From NCBI GenBank assembly GCA_963575745.1, contig CAUYUJ010014770.1, positions 1 to 64,000 of the forward strand: 64,000 nt of DNA, in the 5' to 3' direction. The notes below the pieces were generated by a model. It worked only from the letters and a program-made list of their open reading frames with translations, searched no databases and was not told the origin of the DNA. The translations under genes were made by a program, and so were the position numbers. Shown here piece by piece: positions 31,824 to 42,246 of this stretch (its first letter is position 1; each line of letters starts with the position of its first letter). Origin of the DNA: Prorocentrum cordatum (lineage: Eukaryota; Sar; Dinophyceae; Prorocentrales; Prorocentraceae).

Positions 31824-33168
31824 CTAATCGGAGCCTGCTTGAGGTTTGATTGACTTCAGACACTGGATGATTTGTGAATGCGCTGATCCAGTTATATCAT
31901 GTACATTCAGAGCAACACCTTCTGCTTCATAGTAATGGGATCCTGGAAACACATCGTTACCGTAATGAACAAATGTGCAACTGTCAGCATAAGTAACCGG
32001 GGGTAGCTTATGAATACTTTCGGCTAATATGACCGAAGCTACATTCTCGATGCGGAAGATGTTTCTGATGAGATATTGTGGGGCCAGGTGTACCTTGAAG
32101 CGCACCTTTCTTGGTCGGCACATAGCCAAATGCCAACGCAGGTCTCCCCGCTGAAAGGCTAGCTACGAATGTCAACGCTGTGCGTAGTGCAGTGTTGTCG
32201 GAGCCAATCTCTCGGGCTATGAGTGCTTCAATGTAGAGCGAGTGTCTTGCATCGCCGTATTGTACTTGAGTATCCCGGTTGCCTGCTCGGATGATGGCCT
32301 GACCCCTTTCGGGGTCATTCCTTACAGCTGGGAACGGGCCATTCCAGCCTCCCCAGTCATCTTTAGTAGTCGTAGGGCGATGGTAGTCAACCAAATCTCC
32401 TTCGTCATAACAATGCTGACCTGTAATTGTCGTCGTAGTGCGTAGAGCACGATTGGTCTTATCTACTGCCGTGGCCTGTGTGGTCGCCTCAATGCATACC
32501 CTGCGTATTGTCTGTTCACGAGAGTGATCTGATGTTTCTGTCGATTGCTCGTGGTCCAGAACAGGGAGGTCAGGGAGCATTGCTGGTTGCCGTCCAAATA
32601 GTGCACTGTATGGAAAAACCTCGTTGTAGGAAGTGAATGCGTTGGCAGCAAACAGGGCTTCATGCAGTAGTCTAGTAAACACAATAAGTATGTCTAACCT
32701 ATTGAGTTCAGCCTCTACTGCGTGAAGTAGATGACGTAGGATGCCATTTCTGGCCTCGATCGTCGTAGCGTGCTGTCCACGCGCGCGCATTCGAAGTTCA
32801 ATGCCTTTTGCCTTGAGGACTGCTTTCGCAGTGTAAGTATTAAGGGCACCTTCTACATCCGAGTAAAGTACCTTAGCTGGTCCAAACTGCATCCAGCATT
32901 GAAGATATGCATACAGGGTAGTAGTCATCGTTGTATCTGGTATTTCCATCCCAGTAGCATATCGTATAGAACGATCGATAATGTGAAATATATTGTGTTC
33001 TTGCTTGCACAACATCAAGTCACATTCCACTTCATCATTAAGTTTGCCAGGTAGTGCAGTAAAGGGCATAACTGTGTGTCCAGGTTTGTCCCAAGTTCTG
33101 CATTCTCCGCATGTGTCGCAGACACCCTTGGTGAGGTTGAGTCCAACACTGTCCAGACCTATTTTGCT
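31824..33168 (-). pseudogene. Copia integrase, frameshifted
   Basis: The zinc-binding region is LRKLHLRWPH plus CDTCGECRTW (the His pair lies in the preceding frame across an in-frame TGA at 33171). The catalytic core shows Asp in EVECDLMLC, Asp in VLYSDVEGALN and Glu in IEARNGILRHLLHAVEAE, the D-D-E triad of retroviral-type integrases. The C-terminal part has DEGDLVDYHRP and DDWGGWNGPFPAVRNDPERG. A frameshift near 32105 (YVPTKK/VRFKVHLAPQYL) breaks the tail. The core triad itself is intact. Confidence 0.85.
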
Positions 33169-34092
33169 TCATACGAGTCTCATCTTAGGCTCTTTCGCAT
33201 GGGGCCAGCGTAAATGTAGCTTTCGCAACTCGCGTGTTACCACGCTGGGGTCAAGGCTTCGTAAATTTTGTAAACTGATTTGTACATCGAACCGTGGCCA
33301 GTCTGGTAGTCGCGGTCGCGCGGCAGGCTTCCCTGCTGGTGGTGGTAGAGGCGCTTCTCCACCATGCTGTCGACCACGTCTGACTCTAACCTGTGGTAGT
33401 CGGAGGTGGTCATCCGAGCTACCGGCTCCACTTGAGGCAAGTTGCCCTGCAGCAGGCTCAGCAGCATGTCTTCCAACAGTGAAGTCGTGACTGCTTGCGC
33501 CTGCGGTAGATCCAGCTCTCAGGCCAGGTCTAGGTGCTCTCAGTCGCGTAAGTGCTGGTGCTGCTGGTGCCTCAGGTGGAGGTGCTGCTACTTCGGCAGG
33601 ATCTGGCGGTGCAGGTCCTGCTGCCGGCCCGACGGGAACTGGCGGGATCTGTCCATGATTGTCGGGCAACTTCCAAGGCTTGGCAAACTTGCATATGCCA
33701 AGTGCTAGTACATGTCCAGATTTGTTTTTCCCGTAGTTCTTCTTGCAACTCGGACACTCCCAATGACAGTCATCCTTGTCGCACCATCTACAATGTCTCG
33801 GATTCCGATCAAGCGATGGAGAGTGCATGTTCACATTATCCGCGCAGGCAGGACAACCAAGCCCTCCCGACGGCGGTCTCGTAATCGAGCCGTCAGGTTG
33901 TCGGGGAAGACTCGGACCGTCCAAATCGCATCCCCTTGCGCTGGTGGCCAACACGGTAGACGAATATGGGCAACCATGGAAAGGGTCACGAGTTGCCTGG
34001 AAGAGGTCGTGTGCGATTTGAACAGATTCAACAAAAAGCGACTGCACCCTTGGTGTATACTGCACAGCCATGGACAGTTCCTTATTGCACAC
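33169..34092 (-). pseudogene. Copia zinc-ribbon-like and pre-integrase segment
   Basis: An open stretch of 307 codons between the methyltransferase-like region and integrase. It contains a Cys/His-rich module (GCPACADNVNMHS, then CRWCDKDDCHWECPSCKKNYG), i.e. Cys-x2-Cys pairs that suggest a zinc ribbon. A Pro/Ala-rich linker with palindrome units follows (PPAGKPAARP at about 33329, PAAGQLAS at about 33438). It ends at DPSVVTRELRKLHLRWPH, the start of the integrase zinc-binding domain, and stops at a TGA. The function of the zinc module is unknown. Confidence 0.6.
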
Positions 34093-34931
34093 CGACGCGT
34101 GTGGATGATGGCCATCGCATCACTTTCGTTCAAAGGGGAATGAGTAACAAGCGATGGTTAGCCATGATACCAGTCGGTTTTCGTATTAGTACCCCATGGG
34201 AATCACGTGGACCTGTAGGTAGTACATTGGTCCATATGTACTTTGCAAGTGCCCTTGCTGTTGGCCAACGTAGTCCATGGCGGTAGCTGGTCCACCCAAG
34301 TCCCAAATGGTTGTCATCGCAAATAGAAGCGTCGAAGCTCATTTTGAAGTACAGCTACCTTCCCACAGAACTTGAAGTGTGGCACATCCTCTTTATGATG
34401 TTCATGTCAGGTGTCGTAGTTAACCTTAGCATTGTAGTAGGAAGGCAAGCCAGTCGTTCGGCAGCTGGGTTGTGGTATGACAACCTAAACGAACCAGACG
34501 TCTAAATAGTGCGTCACTGCGTCATGGACCTCCTTGTTTCCAAGGTCAACGAAGGTACGTATGTCGAGGTTCCCCCCTGAAGACATACCTCGGCTGAATG
34601 CTAGCTGGGAGATGCCTCCGATCCCCCCACATAGTTCTAGAATATATACCTTGTTGTGTCGTCCATAACACAAGGTGGGGATTATGGAGAATACATCTGC
34701 ATCGGATTCAGCAGGTTGCCCCGCAGGTCGATGGATGACGGCCTCCTCTTCACCGTTACTATCCGTGTCGGAGTCCAAAGGTACATCGGTGTAGTACGCG
34801 CTGCATCCGAGTCCTTTGAGGTCGTCTCCACATTCGTCGTTGCCTTCTTCGACTATTTGGGGTATCTTGTGTGGTTTGATGCCAGTTTCTTTTTTTTTTG
34901 ATCTTCTTCTCCTCTTTTGTATAAAAAACAA
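34093..34931 (-). pseudogene. Methyltransferase-like domain in copia B
   Basis: IPTLCYGRHNKVYILELCGG continues GIGGISQLAFSRGM, a class I SAM-binding loop (E-L-C-x-G-x-G-G) like motif I of cytosine-C5 methyltransferases. FVDLGNKEVHDAVTHYL then fits motif II. After a TAG at 34485 the same frame gives VVIPQPSCRTTGLPSYYNAK, with Pro-Ser-Cys resembling motif IV. FKFCGKVAVLQNELRRFYLR then meets a TGA at 34314-34316 in front of QPFGTWVDQ, where a motif-VI-like Glu would be expected. A shift near 34245 leads to DSHGVLIRKPTGIMANHRLL. Retrotransposon-encoded DNA methyltransferases have been described in dinoflagellates. This copy is inactive. Confidence 0.65.
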
Positions 34932-35248
34932 CTGGCATCTGTTGGTCGCGCTGTCTGTTGCTCTGTTTCTGGTAAGCTAAGTGTCGGAAATTCTGGAATA
35001 GAGGGTGGCACGCTGCCGCGCTCAATCGAAGGGGGAGGAAGACGATCGTCATCGATGATCGCCACTAGCCTTGAGCGTGGTCGTGAACTGCCGTCTTCCA
35101 GAAGGGTTGGTTCCGGCTGCTCCCAGTATAGTCGAGTACGGATATTAGTAACACCATCCGGTAATGGTGCGTTATAGTTGTACCCAGTCGGCTGGACCTG
35201 GATCTTGATGTCCTGGATAATCACGTTGTCGTCCAGGTTCATAGTCAC
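34853..35248 (-). pseudogene. Copia B linker upstream of methyltransferase-like domain
   Basis: MNLDDNVIIQDIKIQVQPTG then YNAPLPDGVTNIRTRLYWEQ, followed by an acidic/Pro-rich stretch. The frame ends at an A/T homopolymer (34891-34900), beyond which the adjacent frame continues into GIKPHKIPQIVEEGNDECGD. Probably one polyprotein with the domain downstream. Confidence 0.5.
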
Positions 35249-35964
35249 GAGTCACCCGTCTCACAACATGGTCCCATTCAGGGCCATTCTTAGGGGACTG
35301 AACGTAGGCTCGAACTCCTTTATCAACACGAGTATGAATACTCAGATGTACAGCACTTGCGTGGTCTCTTTGCGTTTCATGTAAATCCATTTGATCGATC
35401 AACCTTGCGGTCATGATCGCTAGTGTCTTATTCCGCCAATCGGCTTTCCGAGCACCTTGTCCGTACCAATCCAGAATATGCTCAATAGGATCTGCAGGTT
35501 TCCCTGCTCTGTTGCACGTGCATCTCCATAAATTGGTGGGGATGCGCGAGCGCGTAGGGCAGCTTGTTCGCGCGGTCGTACTTGAGGCCGAGGTGGCAGA
35601 AGCGCATGCGCATGACTTGCAAATTAAGATCTTCAATCACATCTCGTATGGGACCCTGTCTCCAGAAATGCCCCGGTGGTCCCACAAGTACAATAGTCAT
35701 ACGTAGAGCCCGAGCCTTTGACATCATATTTTGGGTGCGCTGGCAATGTGGCCCTGCCCTGTTGCCAGGCAGCCTCACATGCCAGTCGGCAGGTGTTGCA
35801 ACCCACAACAGTTGGTAATCGCCCGAAAGTAGCGCACCCAAGTACTGTGTACCAGTGGAGGTCATCACCTCTGTACGTGTGGTACGATCGCACATATCCA
35901 TGGGCTCGGAGTTCAGCGCAAGCTGTCCGTATATCCTCAATAACGAATGCACGAGAATGATCAT
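35249..35964 (-). pseudogene. Copia B conserved GPPG-containing domain
   Basis: Frames join to read IVLVGPPGHFWRQGPIRDVI, EDLNLQVMRMRFCHLGLKYD, KLPYALAHPHQFMEMHV, then HILDWYGQGARKADWRNKTL and AYVQSPKNGPEWDHVVRRVT. The V-G-P-P-G-x-F, PHQF and W-x-H-V-V-x-R blocks look constrained. I know no named domain for them, though the same arrangement precedes methyltransferase-like domains in dinoflagellate elements as I recall them. A frameshift near 35600 and one Ala-Gly-Lys-Pro-Ala unit (35493) are present. Confidence 0.5.
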
Positions 35965-36652
35965 GATGCGACATAACAGGGGATGTGTCGACCCCTATCC
36001 CAGGCTTCGTGGGGTTTCCAAATGGACCAGAAATTTGGGGCCCAACCCTGGGATATACGATGGTGGGGGTGTCCATGCTCGGTAGGGGTGCGTCCGAATG
36101 GCCTCCTTGGGGTGTATCCCAAGGTTTTCCCATTTTTCTGAACGGCGAAACTTTTCGGGCGAAACTCGGGGATTGGGGGGGAAACATCGCCCGCGACGAC
36201 AATCCTTCTTTTTCTGCAGCGGCCACCCAACCGGGTCCACTGCTGTCTGCGGCAGCCGCGCAGCCGGGCTCGCCGCGGCCCCTGGCGCGCACAGCCGGTG
36301 CTCGGGAAAAGATTGCAGGCTTCCCCGCGTTTGCTGACAGCACCTGAATGGTCGGCCTGTCCTTGCAAGCGCGAGTGGCCGTGGCGCGCGCCTGCCCCCG
36401 CCACTCGTTTGGCGATGGGGGCGTCCAAATACCAATGCCGTGCTGCGCTGCAGAACTGCTGCTTGGAGTAAATATATCAAACTTCTCAGCAGCACCATTT
36501 ACTTCCGCAGGTGCCCCTGCGCGTGTGTCAGGAGGAATCCATTTCATTCCCTCGTCGTGGATGGCCTGATACATCTTCGCCTGCAGGTTGCGGAGGGCGA
36601 AGTCCTTGTCGGCCGAGGTAGGGGTAGCCCCAAAGGACGCATAACGTCTCCT
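35965..36652 (-). pseudogene. Copia B post-protease linker
   Basis: Begins with LRRRYASFGATPTSADKDF and ALRNLQAKMYQAI (the block shared with element A) and continues through a Pro/Ser/Ala-rich region. Includes TPTIVYPRVGPQISGPFG and VMSHHDHSRAFVIEDIRTAC. Contains palindrome units at about 36315 (NAGKPAIF) and 36510 (RAGAPAEV). The frame is open from the DIRS boundary to about 35633. Confidence 0.6.
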
Positions 36653-36770
36653 CAATAAATTCCCTCGGTGCAGCGCCGCGCCAGCAAAGGGCGCAGACGT
36701 CTTGGCGCGGCGGACACGGCGGTCGGGCTGGCGGCGTAGGGCGACCCCATGGTGCACCCCGCGCGCCGAC
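36653..36770 (-). repeat. Split direct repeat B2
   Basis: 118 bp from ATAAATTCCCTCGGTG to the GCGCGCCGAC region, about 93% identical to 37301-37418. It forms the outer 3' end of the DIRS element. Confidence 0.85.
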
Positions 36771-36866
36771 CCGGCCCCGTAGCCTGGCCGCGTGCGCTGC
36801 ACTACGGATTCCCCCGACAAGCCCCCCCCAAAAGCCGAGAGGCCAAAGAGTGGTGAGGGCGGGGAA

Positions 36867-37300
36867 AAGGGAAGCCCGCAGGCGCGTGGGCCCCCGCAGT
36901 GGCCCGCCTGCCATGGGACAGACAATCTGCGGCCGCAAGCGCGTGGGCCCCTTCGGGGGCCCGCCTGCTCCTGACCCTCGCAGGCCCCTGGGCCCCCGCA
37001 GGGGCCCGCCTGCCCTTCGGCCGTTACTTGCTATCCCGCCACGGGCCCGGGCGGACGGTGGGCACGGGCCGCCACCGAGAGGCACGGCGGCCCACCCGAG
37101 ACTCGAAGCCGACAGACGAGGCAGCAGCACTACAGCCCTGGCGAGCAGCGCGAGGCTCGGGGAAGCGAAAGAGCGACTGAGTCAAGAGCGCCAGGCTCGG
37201 AGGAGCGAAAGAGCGATTGAGTGACAGAGGTACGGAGGTAGTCGAACGCGGGACGGCACCAGGAATTTATACGCCTGCCAAACATCCGCTTTACAGGGTA
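36867..37300 (-). repeat. Split direct repeat A2
   Basis: About 430 bp, roughly 95% identical to 46033-46467. Includes repeated GTGGGCCCCCGCAGGGGCCC hairpin-like segments (36888, 36946 and 36990 areas) and GAGCGAAAGAGCGATTGAGT. Its coding-strand 5' end touches B1 directly at 37301. Confidence 0.88.
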
Positions 37301-37418
37301 TATAAATTCCCTCGGTGCAGCGCCGCGCCAGCAAAGGGCGCAGACGTCTTGGCGCGGCGGACAGGACGGTCGGGCTCGCGGCGTAGGGCGACCCCATGGT
37401 GCACCCCGCACGCCGACC
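37301..37418 (-). repeat. Split direct repeat B1
   Basis: 118-bp partner of B2. The junction ...GGGTAT/ATAAATTCCC at 37300/37301 is what a circular intermediate of such elements would contain. Confidence 0.85.
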
Positions 37419-37570
37419 AAATGCGCGCCCAGCCGCAGCCCGCCGTGCCAGCCAGCGCACACTCCCCCCCATAGCTCTGCCCCGCTCTGTCCCTCGCACC
37501 CCAACGCATGCGTCGTGCGCACGGCATCGCTGAGGCCCTCTCGCTCGGAGTCGGAGCTGTCCGACACCCT

Positions 37571-38925
37571 CTATCCAGGCTCCTCCCCCCCGGAGCTGTC
37601 CGAGTGCCCAATGGCCTCCTCCGCCGCCAGAGTCTCGCTCATGGCCCTGGCTGACGGGCACGCCCAGGCTGCCACGCTGCGCCCCCCGCCCTGAGCGAAC
37701 ATGGCCGCCGGGCCCTGCGACCTGAGCACCTCGTCGGCCCTGCCCCTGCGGAAAGCATGGGTACCCCATTCCGCCGCGCGCGGCAGTGCCAGCGCCATTG
37801 CAGCTACCTCTAACAGCGACAGCGAATCCGCGTATGTCAGGCCCGGGAACACAAGCGACCCAGCGCGCGACGCCCTGCGGTGCAGCACACAGACCCCGCA
37901 GAGGCGCCGCCCCTGGATGTCGCGCACACACACACACCACACACACACACACACTTCCGCCACAATTGCTGGGGCTCCCTGCGGCATTTGCGCAGTGCCA
38001 GAATAATACAAGCGCCTCTCTTGCCGGCCTGCGACGCGGAACGGGACGGCGCGCGCGCGCCCCCCACCCCCCCGTGCCCGCGGCCGCCGGGGATGCCTCC
38101 TCGAATGTCGACACCGCCGAGTGGCCGTTGCCATTCAGGCCGACGACTTCCGCCCCAAACCTTAAGCAGAACTGCCTAGGGCACGAAGAGCACCGACGGT
38201 AAGGAACCCGGCCCTCCCCCCTCGGCACGCTCGCGCAGGCCTGGCTACAAGGAAAGAATCAGCCACGTCGTCGCGCCCAGTTTCACGCCGGACCCACGCC
38301 GCCAGCTCGCGCGTCTGTTCCGCACTCGCCCTGGCGCGATACCGCCGCGCCGACCGGTCCTCGCATTTCTGCGCTCCCTTCGCGACGCCTCCCACGGCGT
38401 CCAGCACCCCCGCGGGGGCGCGGAGGAGGCGCAGCACTGACCATATCCTCGAAGCGCACTGCGACAGCGTCGCTGCCGACCGGCACGCGGTGATCAAAAC
38501 CTCGAGCGCAGGCCCGCTCGGCGGCCGAGGCTCGACCCCCGCCGCCCTGCGCGCTCGCGCGGTGGGCACGCGCGTCGCGGGCGGCGCGACTGCACCCCCC
38601 CTTTATTACAGGACCTGCAGCACAATCCCCAGCACGCCACTGATGAGGCGTACTGGGCCGCAGTTTTGCGCCACTGGCCCATCTCTACCCACGCGGCAGT
38701 AAGGCTGCTCATCTCGCGCCGATAGCTATTAATTCCCGCGGCGATCAGCGCCTCGCCTCCCTCGGAAGGCCGCGCTGGTAGGCCGAGCGCCGCCGGGGGT
38801 CCGGTGGCCCTTCCTAGCAGCCTGAGGAGGCAGGCCAGCCGCAACGGGCACGGTGGACACCCCCTCTCCCTGGCCTGGACCAGCTCTCGCAGCGCGGCCC
38901 GCACCTCCTCCAGGCGCGGATGCAC
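37571..38925 (-). pseudogene. Tyrosine recombinase of the DIRS element, degraded
   Basis: The C-terminal part reads GLTYADSLSLLEVAAMALAL then WGTHAFRRGRADEVLRSQGP and FAQGGGRSVAAWACPS. The His-Ala-Phe-Arg box fits the conserved His-x-x-Arg of tyrosine recombinases and the following Gly-rich turn fits the next box, but the catalytic Tyr expected some residues later is not visible. Upstream frames give LITACRSAATLSQCASRIWS and EDRSARRYRARASAEQTREL, plausible core-binding sequence. A (CA)n expansion at 37923-37953 is translated as Val-Cys repeats inside the domain. YR enzymes integrate the circular cDNA of these elements. This copy appears dead. Confidence 0.6.
37923..37953. repeat. (CA)n microsatellite inside the recombinase
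   Basis: About 15 CA units with one interruption, within the recombinase reading frame. Confidence 0.95.
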
Positions 38926-39632
38926 CGCGGCGGGCGCCCGCCAGGGCTGCGCTTCCAGAGCTCTCGCCGCCCCGCCGGGATTGGCCTGCGAACGAAAGAC
39001 GCACGCACCCGCGCACGTGCACGGGCCGCGACACGGGCGCCCCCGGCCGGGGCGCGCACGCCGGCCCCACTGTCACACGCCGTCGCTTGCGGGTCTTCAC
39101 GCACGCCGCGAGTTGGTCCGCCAGGCCAGGCGTCCGCTTCAAGGCGGGCCAGACCAATTCCAACTCGCAGCCTGCCAGGCCCTCGAGATTCTCGCGGCCG
39201 GGCGCGGCGCCCTGCAGCTCCGCGCGAACGCGCGCGCGCCCGCGACCTCGACGCCTTTGATTCCCCCCTGCAACATAACCAACGCCACCGACTCTGGATT
39301 CAGCGCCCGCCCGGCCGGCGCTGCATTCACGGCCATGCGCACAAGAGCAAGCAAGTCGCCATTCGGAGGCGGATCGCGCTGCATGCCTTTATACACAAAA
39401 CGCCCGCGGTGGCCCGCGGACTCCGCGCGCGCCCCAAACGATGCGAGCATCCCTCCCGCGCCCTTCGGAGGCGGATCGCGCTGCATGCCTTCATGCACAA
39501 ACACTCGCGGTGGCCCGCGGACTCCACGCACGCCCGAAACGCCCCGGCCCCGCGCCCTTCCCCTGCAAAAGGAGGGGGGGGGAGGGCGAGCCCACAGCGC
39601 CCCGCGCGGGGCGCGGTCCCCCGCGGATGGCA
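38926..39632 (-). pseudogene. DIRS element inter-domain region with 102-bp duplication
   Basis: Frames between RNase H and recombinase. A 102-bp (34-codon) tandem duplication starts at about 39362 and 39464 and encodes HEGMQRDPPPKG and YKGMQRDPPPNG. Because 102 is a multiple of three it keeps frame. LKRTPGLADQLAACVKTRKR follows. No domain is recognised. Confidence 0.55.
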
Positions 39633-40300
39633 TCACTGCCAGGGCGGTTGCGCGGGCCACTGCCACGCTTCTTCTGAGAAGCCTGCGCGATGCGTGGCCT
39701 CCAACTCGCGCCACTTGGACTCCGGGCGGGTAGGCGCGTCCGCTGGATTCTGTGCGGAGGGCACGCGAAAGGCCCATATGGCGCACCCTTCGGTCGCCGC
39801 CCCGAACCACAGGTTCCCGACCAAGGCATTCCAGTCGGGTTGGCGCGATGCTCCCCGCACGATCGCGCCCAGGGCGACAGCGGAGTCAATGAAGCAAACA
39901 ATGTCGATGTCGCCATACTCCGCAAGCACCGTCCCCAGAGTGCAGAGTGCCGCCACGAGTTCCCAAGTGGCCACCTGCGCACCGCGCGCGCCCCGCAACA
40001 CCCACGTTCGGCCCTCGCGGCCGCGCGCGCGCGGGCGCCTGCACTTTCCGGCGCACCACCCAGCCCCGTAGGGCCGCAGGCACGTCCGCCGCGGCATACC
40101 TTCTCCGGGAGCCGTCATCGACCACCCATGCCAACCTCACGCCATTCCACACCCGGCAGCGGGGGCGGGACGGCACGCAGCGCACGCGACCCGCCGCCGC
40201 CCGTCGCATCCGAGTAAACAAGCACGCGCTGCTTTGCTCGCCACCGCAGCGGGACATGCCGCTGGGGCGCGGTGGCCAAGAATCGCAGCCACCATTCGAG
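39633..40300 (-). pseudogene. RNase H domain of the DIRS element
   Basis: Motifs in order: VLVYSDATGGG (first Asp), LAWVVDDGSRRRYAAADVP, QVATWELVAALCTLGTVL (Glu), IDIVCFIDSAVALGAIVRGA (Asp) and FRVPSAQNPADAPTRPE (Asn and Asp). This is the DIRS/retroviral RNase H pattern with all acidic residues visible, but spread over three frames, so at least two frameshifts exist. Confidence 0.75.
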
Positions 40301-41217
40301 CGTGCGCCTCAAGCGCGTGGTCAACACCGTTCGCCTCCCGGTGGACCAATGGAAAAGCGGAGCCAAGTAAACGCGGGCACACCTGCCGAAGACGGCGGAA
40401 GCGCCCCGCCCAAGCTTTCCCGCCAGCTTGGCCGCACCCGCGGGCGACAGCTGGCCAGACTGGAGGACCTGCTCAATGGAGCTCCTCCACTTGGCCACTT
40501 TCTCAGGCGGGATGCTGAAAGCCAGCGCCTGTTCCTGCGCAACAGAACTCGCGAGCCGGCCGACCACGCGCCCCCCCCCGGTCGACCGGCGGGGCGCGAC
40601 AGTGGCCCACCGGCTTATTGATTACCGTAACCGTTACGCCCAGGACCTCGGCCGACTCGGCCGACGACGCGCGCTTCTCCTCGTCCAATTCCCAGCCCAA
40701 CAAAGTCTCGATTACGAAGCGCGTCACCCGAGATGCTCCAGCGGCCCCCGCTATGGGCCCCTCCGCCCAGCCTCCCTCCGGGTCGATTCCGAACAAGTCG
40801 TCCACGAATCTCCCAGTTGGGGCGAAGAAAAGCCGGCCCAGGATCGCCTGCAGCGCGCGCGGCGCGCCCCGCCGCTTCCGGGGAGGAAGAGGGCACTCGC
40901 ACCTGTACAGCGCCTCCAGGCCGCTCCCAGGCATACACGCTCGCCACCGCACCGAACAGGCAGCACCACAGCTGCAGTGCCCAGCCCTCCTGTGCCGCCT
41001 ACCCCCAGACGGCCGCCGCCATGCACAGGGCAGACAGTGCCAGCGGCAGGGTCTTGAATGCCCGCACGAAATCCTCTTTGCGGAGCCTCAAGGGCCCCCG
41101 GCCCCGCAGAGCCCGCGCCAAGCTGACGAGCACATCGAGAGTCTCCATCCGGATGCGCTCCGTCGGCGCGGTACACTCAATAATCAAGCTCGCCGAGAAA
41201 TCATCAATTACGCGCAC
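40301..41217 (-). pseudogene. Reverse transcriptase of the DIRS element
   Basis: VRVIDDFSASLI and LRKEDFVRAFKTLPLA (motif A Asp) begin the palm. LQLWCCLFGAVASVYAWER follows after one in-frame TAG. After a frameshift come LQAILGRLFFAPTGRFVDDL and FGIDP, with the Phe-Val-Asp-Asp catalytic box intact at about 40790-40817. LLGWELDEEKRASS and VLGVTVTVINKP close the palm. The thumb is SIPPEKVAKWRSSIEQVLQS and LAGKLGRGASAVFGRCARVY, after a shift at a run of nine G near 40575. Catalytic residues are kept, but the frame is broken at least three times. Confidence 0.8.
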
Positions 41218-41248
41218 CTGCTGCGATCGCTAGAAGCCGCTCTCGCTT

Positions 41249-41306
41249 CGCGCGGCTCGGTGCCGCGGGAAAAAGGCGGCCCGCGCGGCTCGGCGCCGCG
41301 GAAAAG
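41249..41306. repeat. Two tandem hairpin units CGCGGC-N5-GCCGCG
   Basis: CGCGGCTCGGTGCCGCG at 41251-41267 and CGCGGCTCGGCGCCGCG at 41284-41300, both followed by GAAAA. Perfect 6-bp arms flank a 5-nt loop. A third unit is at 41496-41512. Confidence 0.85.
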
Positions 41307-41495
41307 GCGGCCCGCGAGAGACCCGAAAGGCGGCTCGCGCCGCACCTTGCGCCTCCAGCCGCCCTCCTGTTTCCAGCGCCATCCCTCATCGACCGGAAAT
41401 CTGGGAGTCAACCCCGCGTCTCGGCAAGCCTGGTCCAACGGGCACCATGCGCCTTTGCCCATTTCTACCTGAGCGCGCGCTCGGGCGCGCACATG

Positions 41496-41518
41496 CGCGG
41501 CTCGGTGCCGCGGGAAAA
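41496..41518. repeat. Third hairpin unit
   Basis: CGCGGCTCGGTGCCGCG followed by GGAAAAGG, matching the pair at 41251 and 41284. Confidence 0.85.
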
Positions 41519-42246
41519 GGCCCCCTCCCCGCGCGCCTCCTCGCTTGCCTTGTGCAGAAACTCTCGCCGCAATTCCCCGCCGTGGGCGCGATCGCCCGCG
41601 ACCCGGCGGACCGCGTCAGCATTCAGGCGCGGCGCTTCGCGGTGGAGCGACGGGGGGTCACGGAAATCCCTCGTCGCCACCCGCTCCATACCGCCCGACA
41701 CTGGCAATTCGCCTACCAGAGGGAAGCCCCTCTCGATTTGCAGCGCGAGGTCCGCATCGCTCACCCTTGCCGCCGCCAACATTTCCTGCAAGGGTCGGGC
41801 GCGCAGAGGGCGGCCACCCCGCGCTGGCCCGCACCCCAGCCCCGATGCCTGCAAGAGCCACAGATTTTTCTTCGGCCCCAGCACGGCTTGCACGCGAGGC
41901 GGAAGCCCCTGAAAATGCGCCTCCAACGACGCTGACCCACGGGCGAGGCCGCGCGCGCGGGCGCGCCGCCACCTGCCACGCCGGGTCCAGCACCCGTTTG
42001 CGATTCTCCCAGTAATGCCAGGCGGCCGCCCGGCGGCGGTGCAGGTCGCGCCCCTCGAGGGCAGCGCGCGCGCCCACCGCGTCCGCCCATGCAGCAGGGA
42101 GCTGCTTGGGCCCCTCGCACTCGGGGAGGCGCTGGGCCCACCCCCAGTGATCCAGCGGGGACATCCGCTTGATTCTTTCCTCGTCTGATAGCAAGTCCCC
42201 CACCGCTTGCCGCAAGGCAAGCGTGTCTGAAGCGCAAGCCTCGCCA

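Larger units (their letters stand above)
41218..42246 (-). pseudogene. DIRS element region upstream of RT, with inserted hairpins
   Basis: Reads HFQGLPPRVQAVLGPKKNLW, EMLAAARVSDADLALQIERG, FPLVGELPVSGGMERVATRD and later ACRDAGLTPRFPVDEGWRWK. Between that block and VRVIDDFS lies a repeat-derived insert (RGAEPRGPPFSRGTEPREAR) coded by CGCGGCTCGGTGCCGCG hairpin units. The segment probably led into the RT finger domain. The GFPLVG-x-LP block resembles conserved sequence of this RT group. Confidence 0.55.

Noticed and set aside
36528-38228. ORFs spanning the A2/B1 repeats of the DIRS element
   Set aside because: They cross the terminal repeats and are explained by GC-rich composition. Only the recombinase frame has recognisable motifs.
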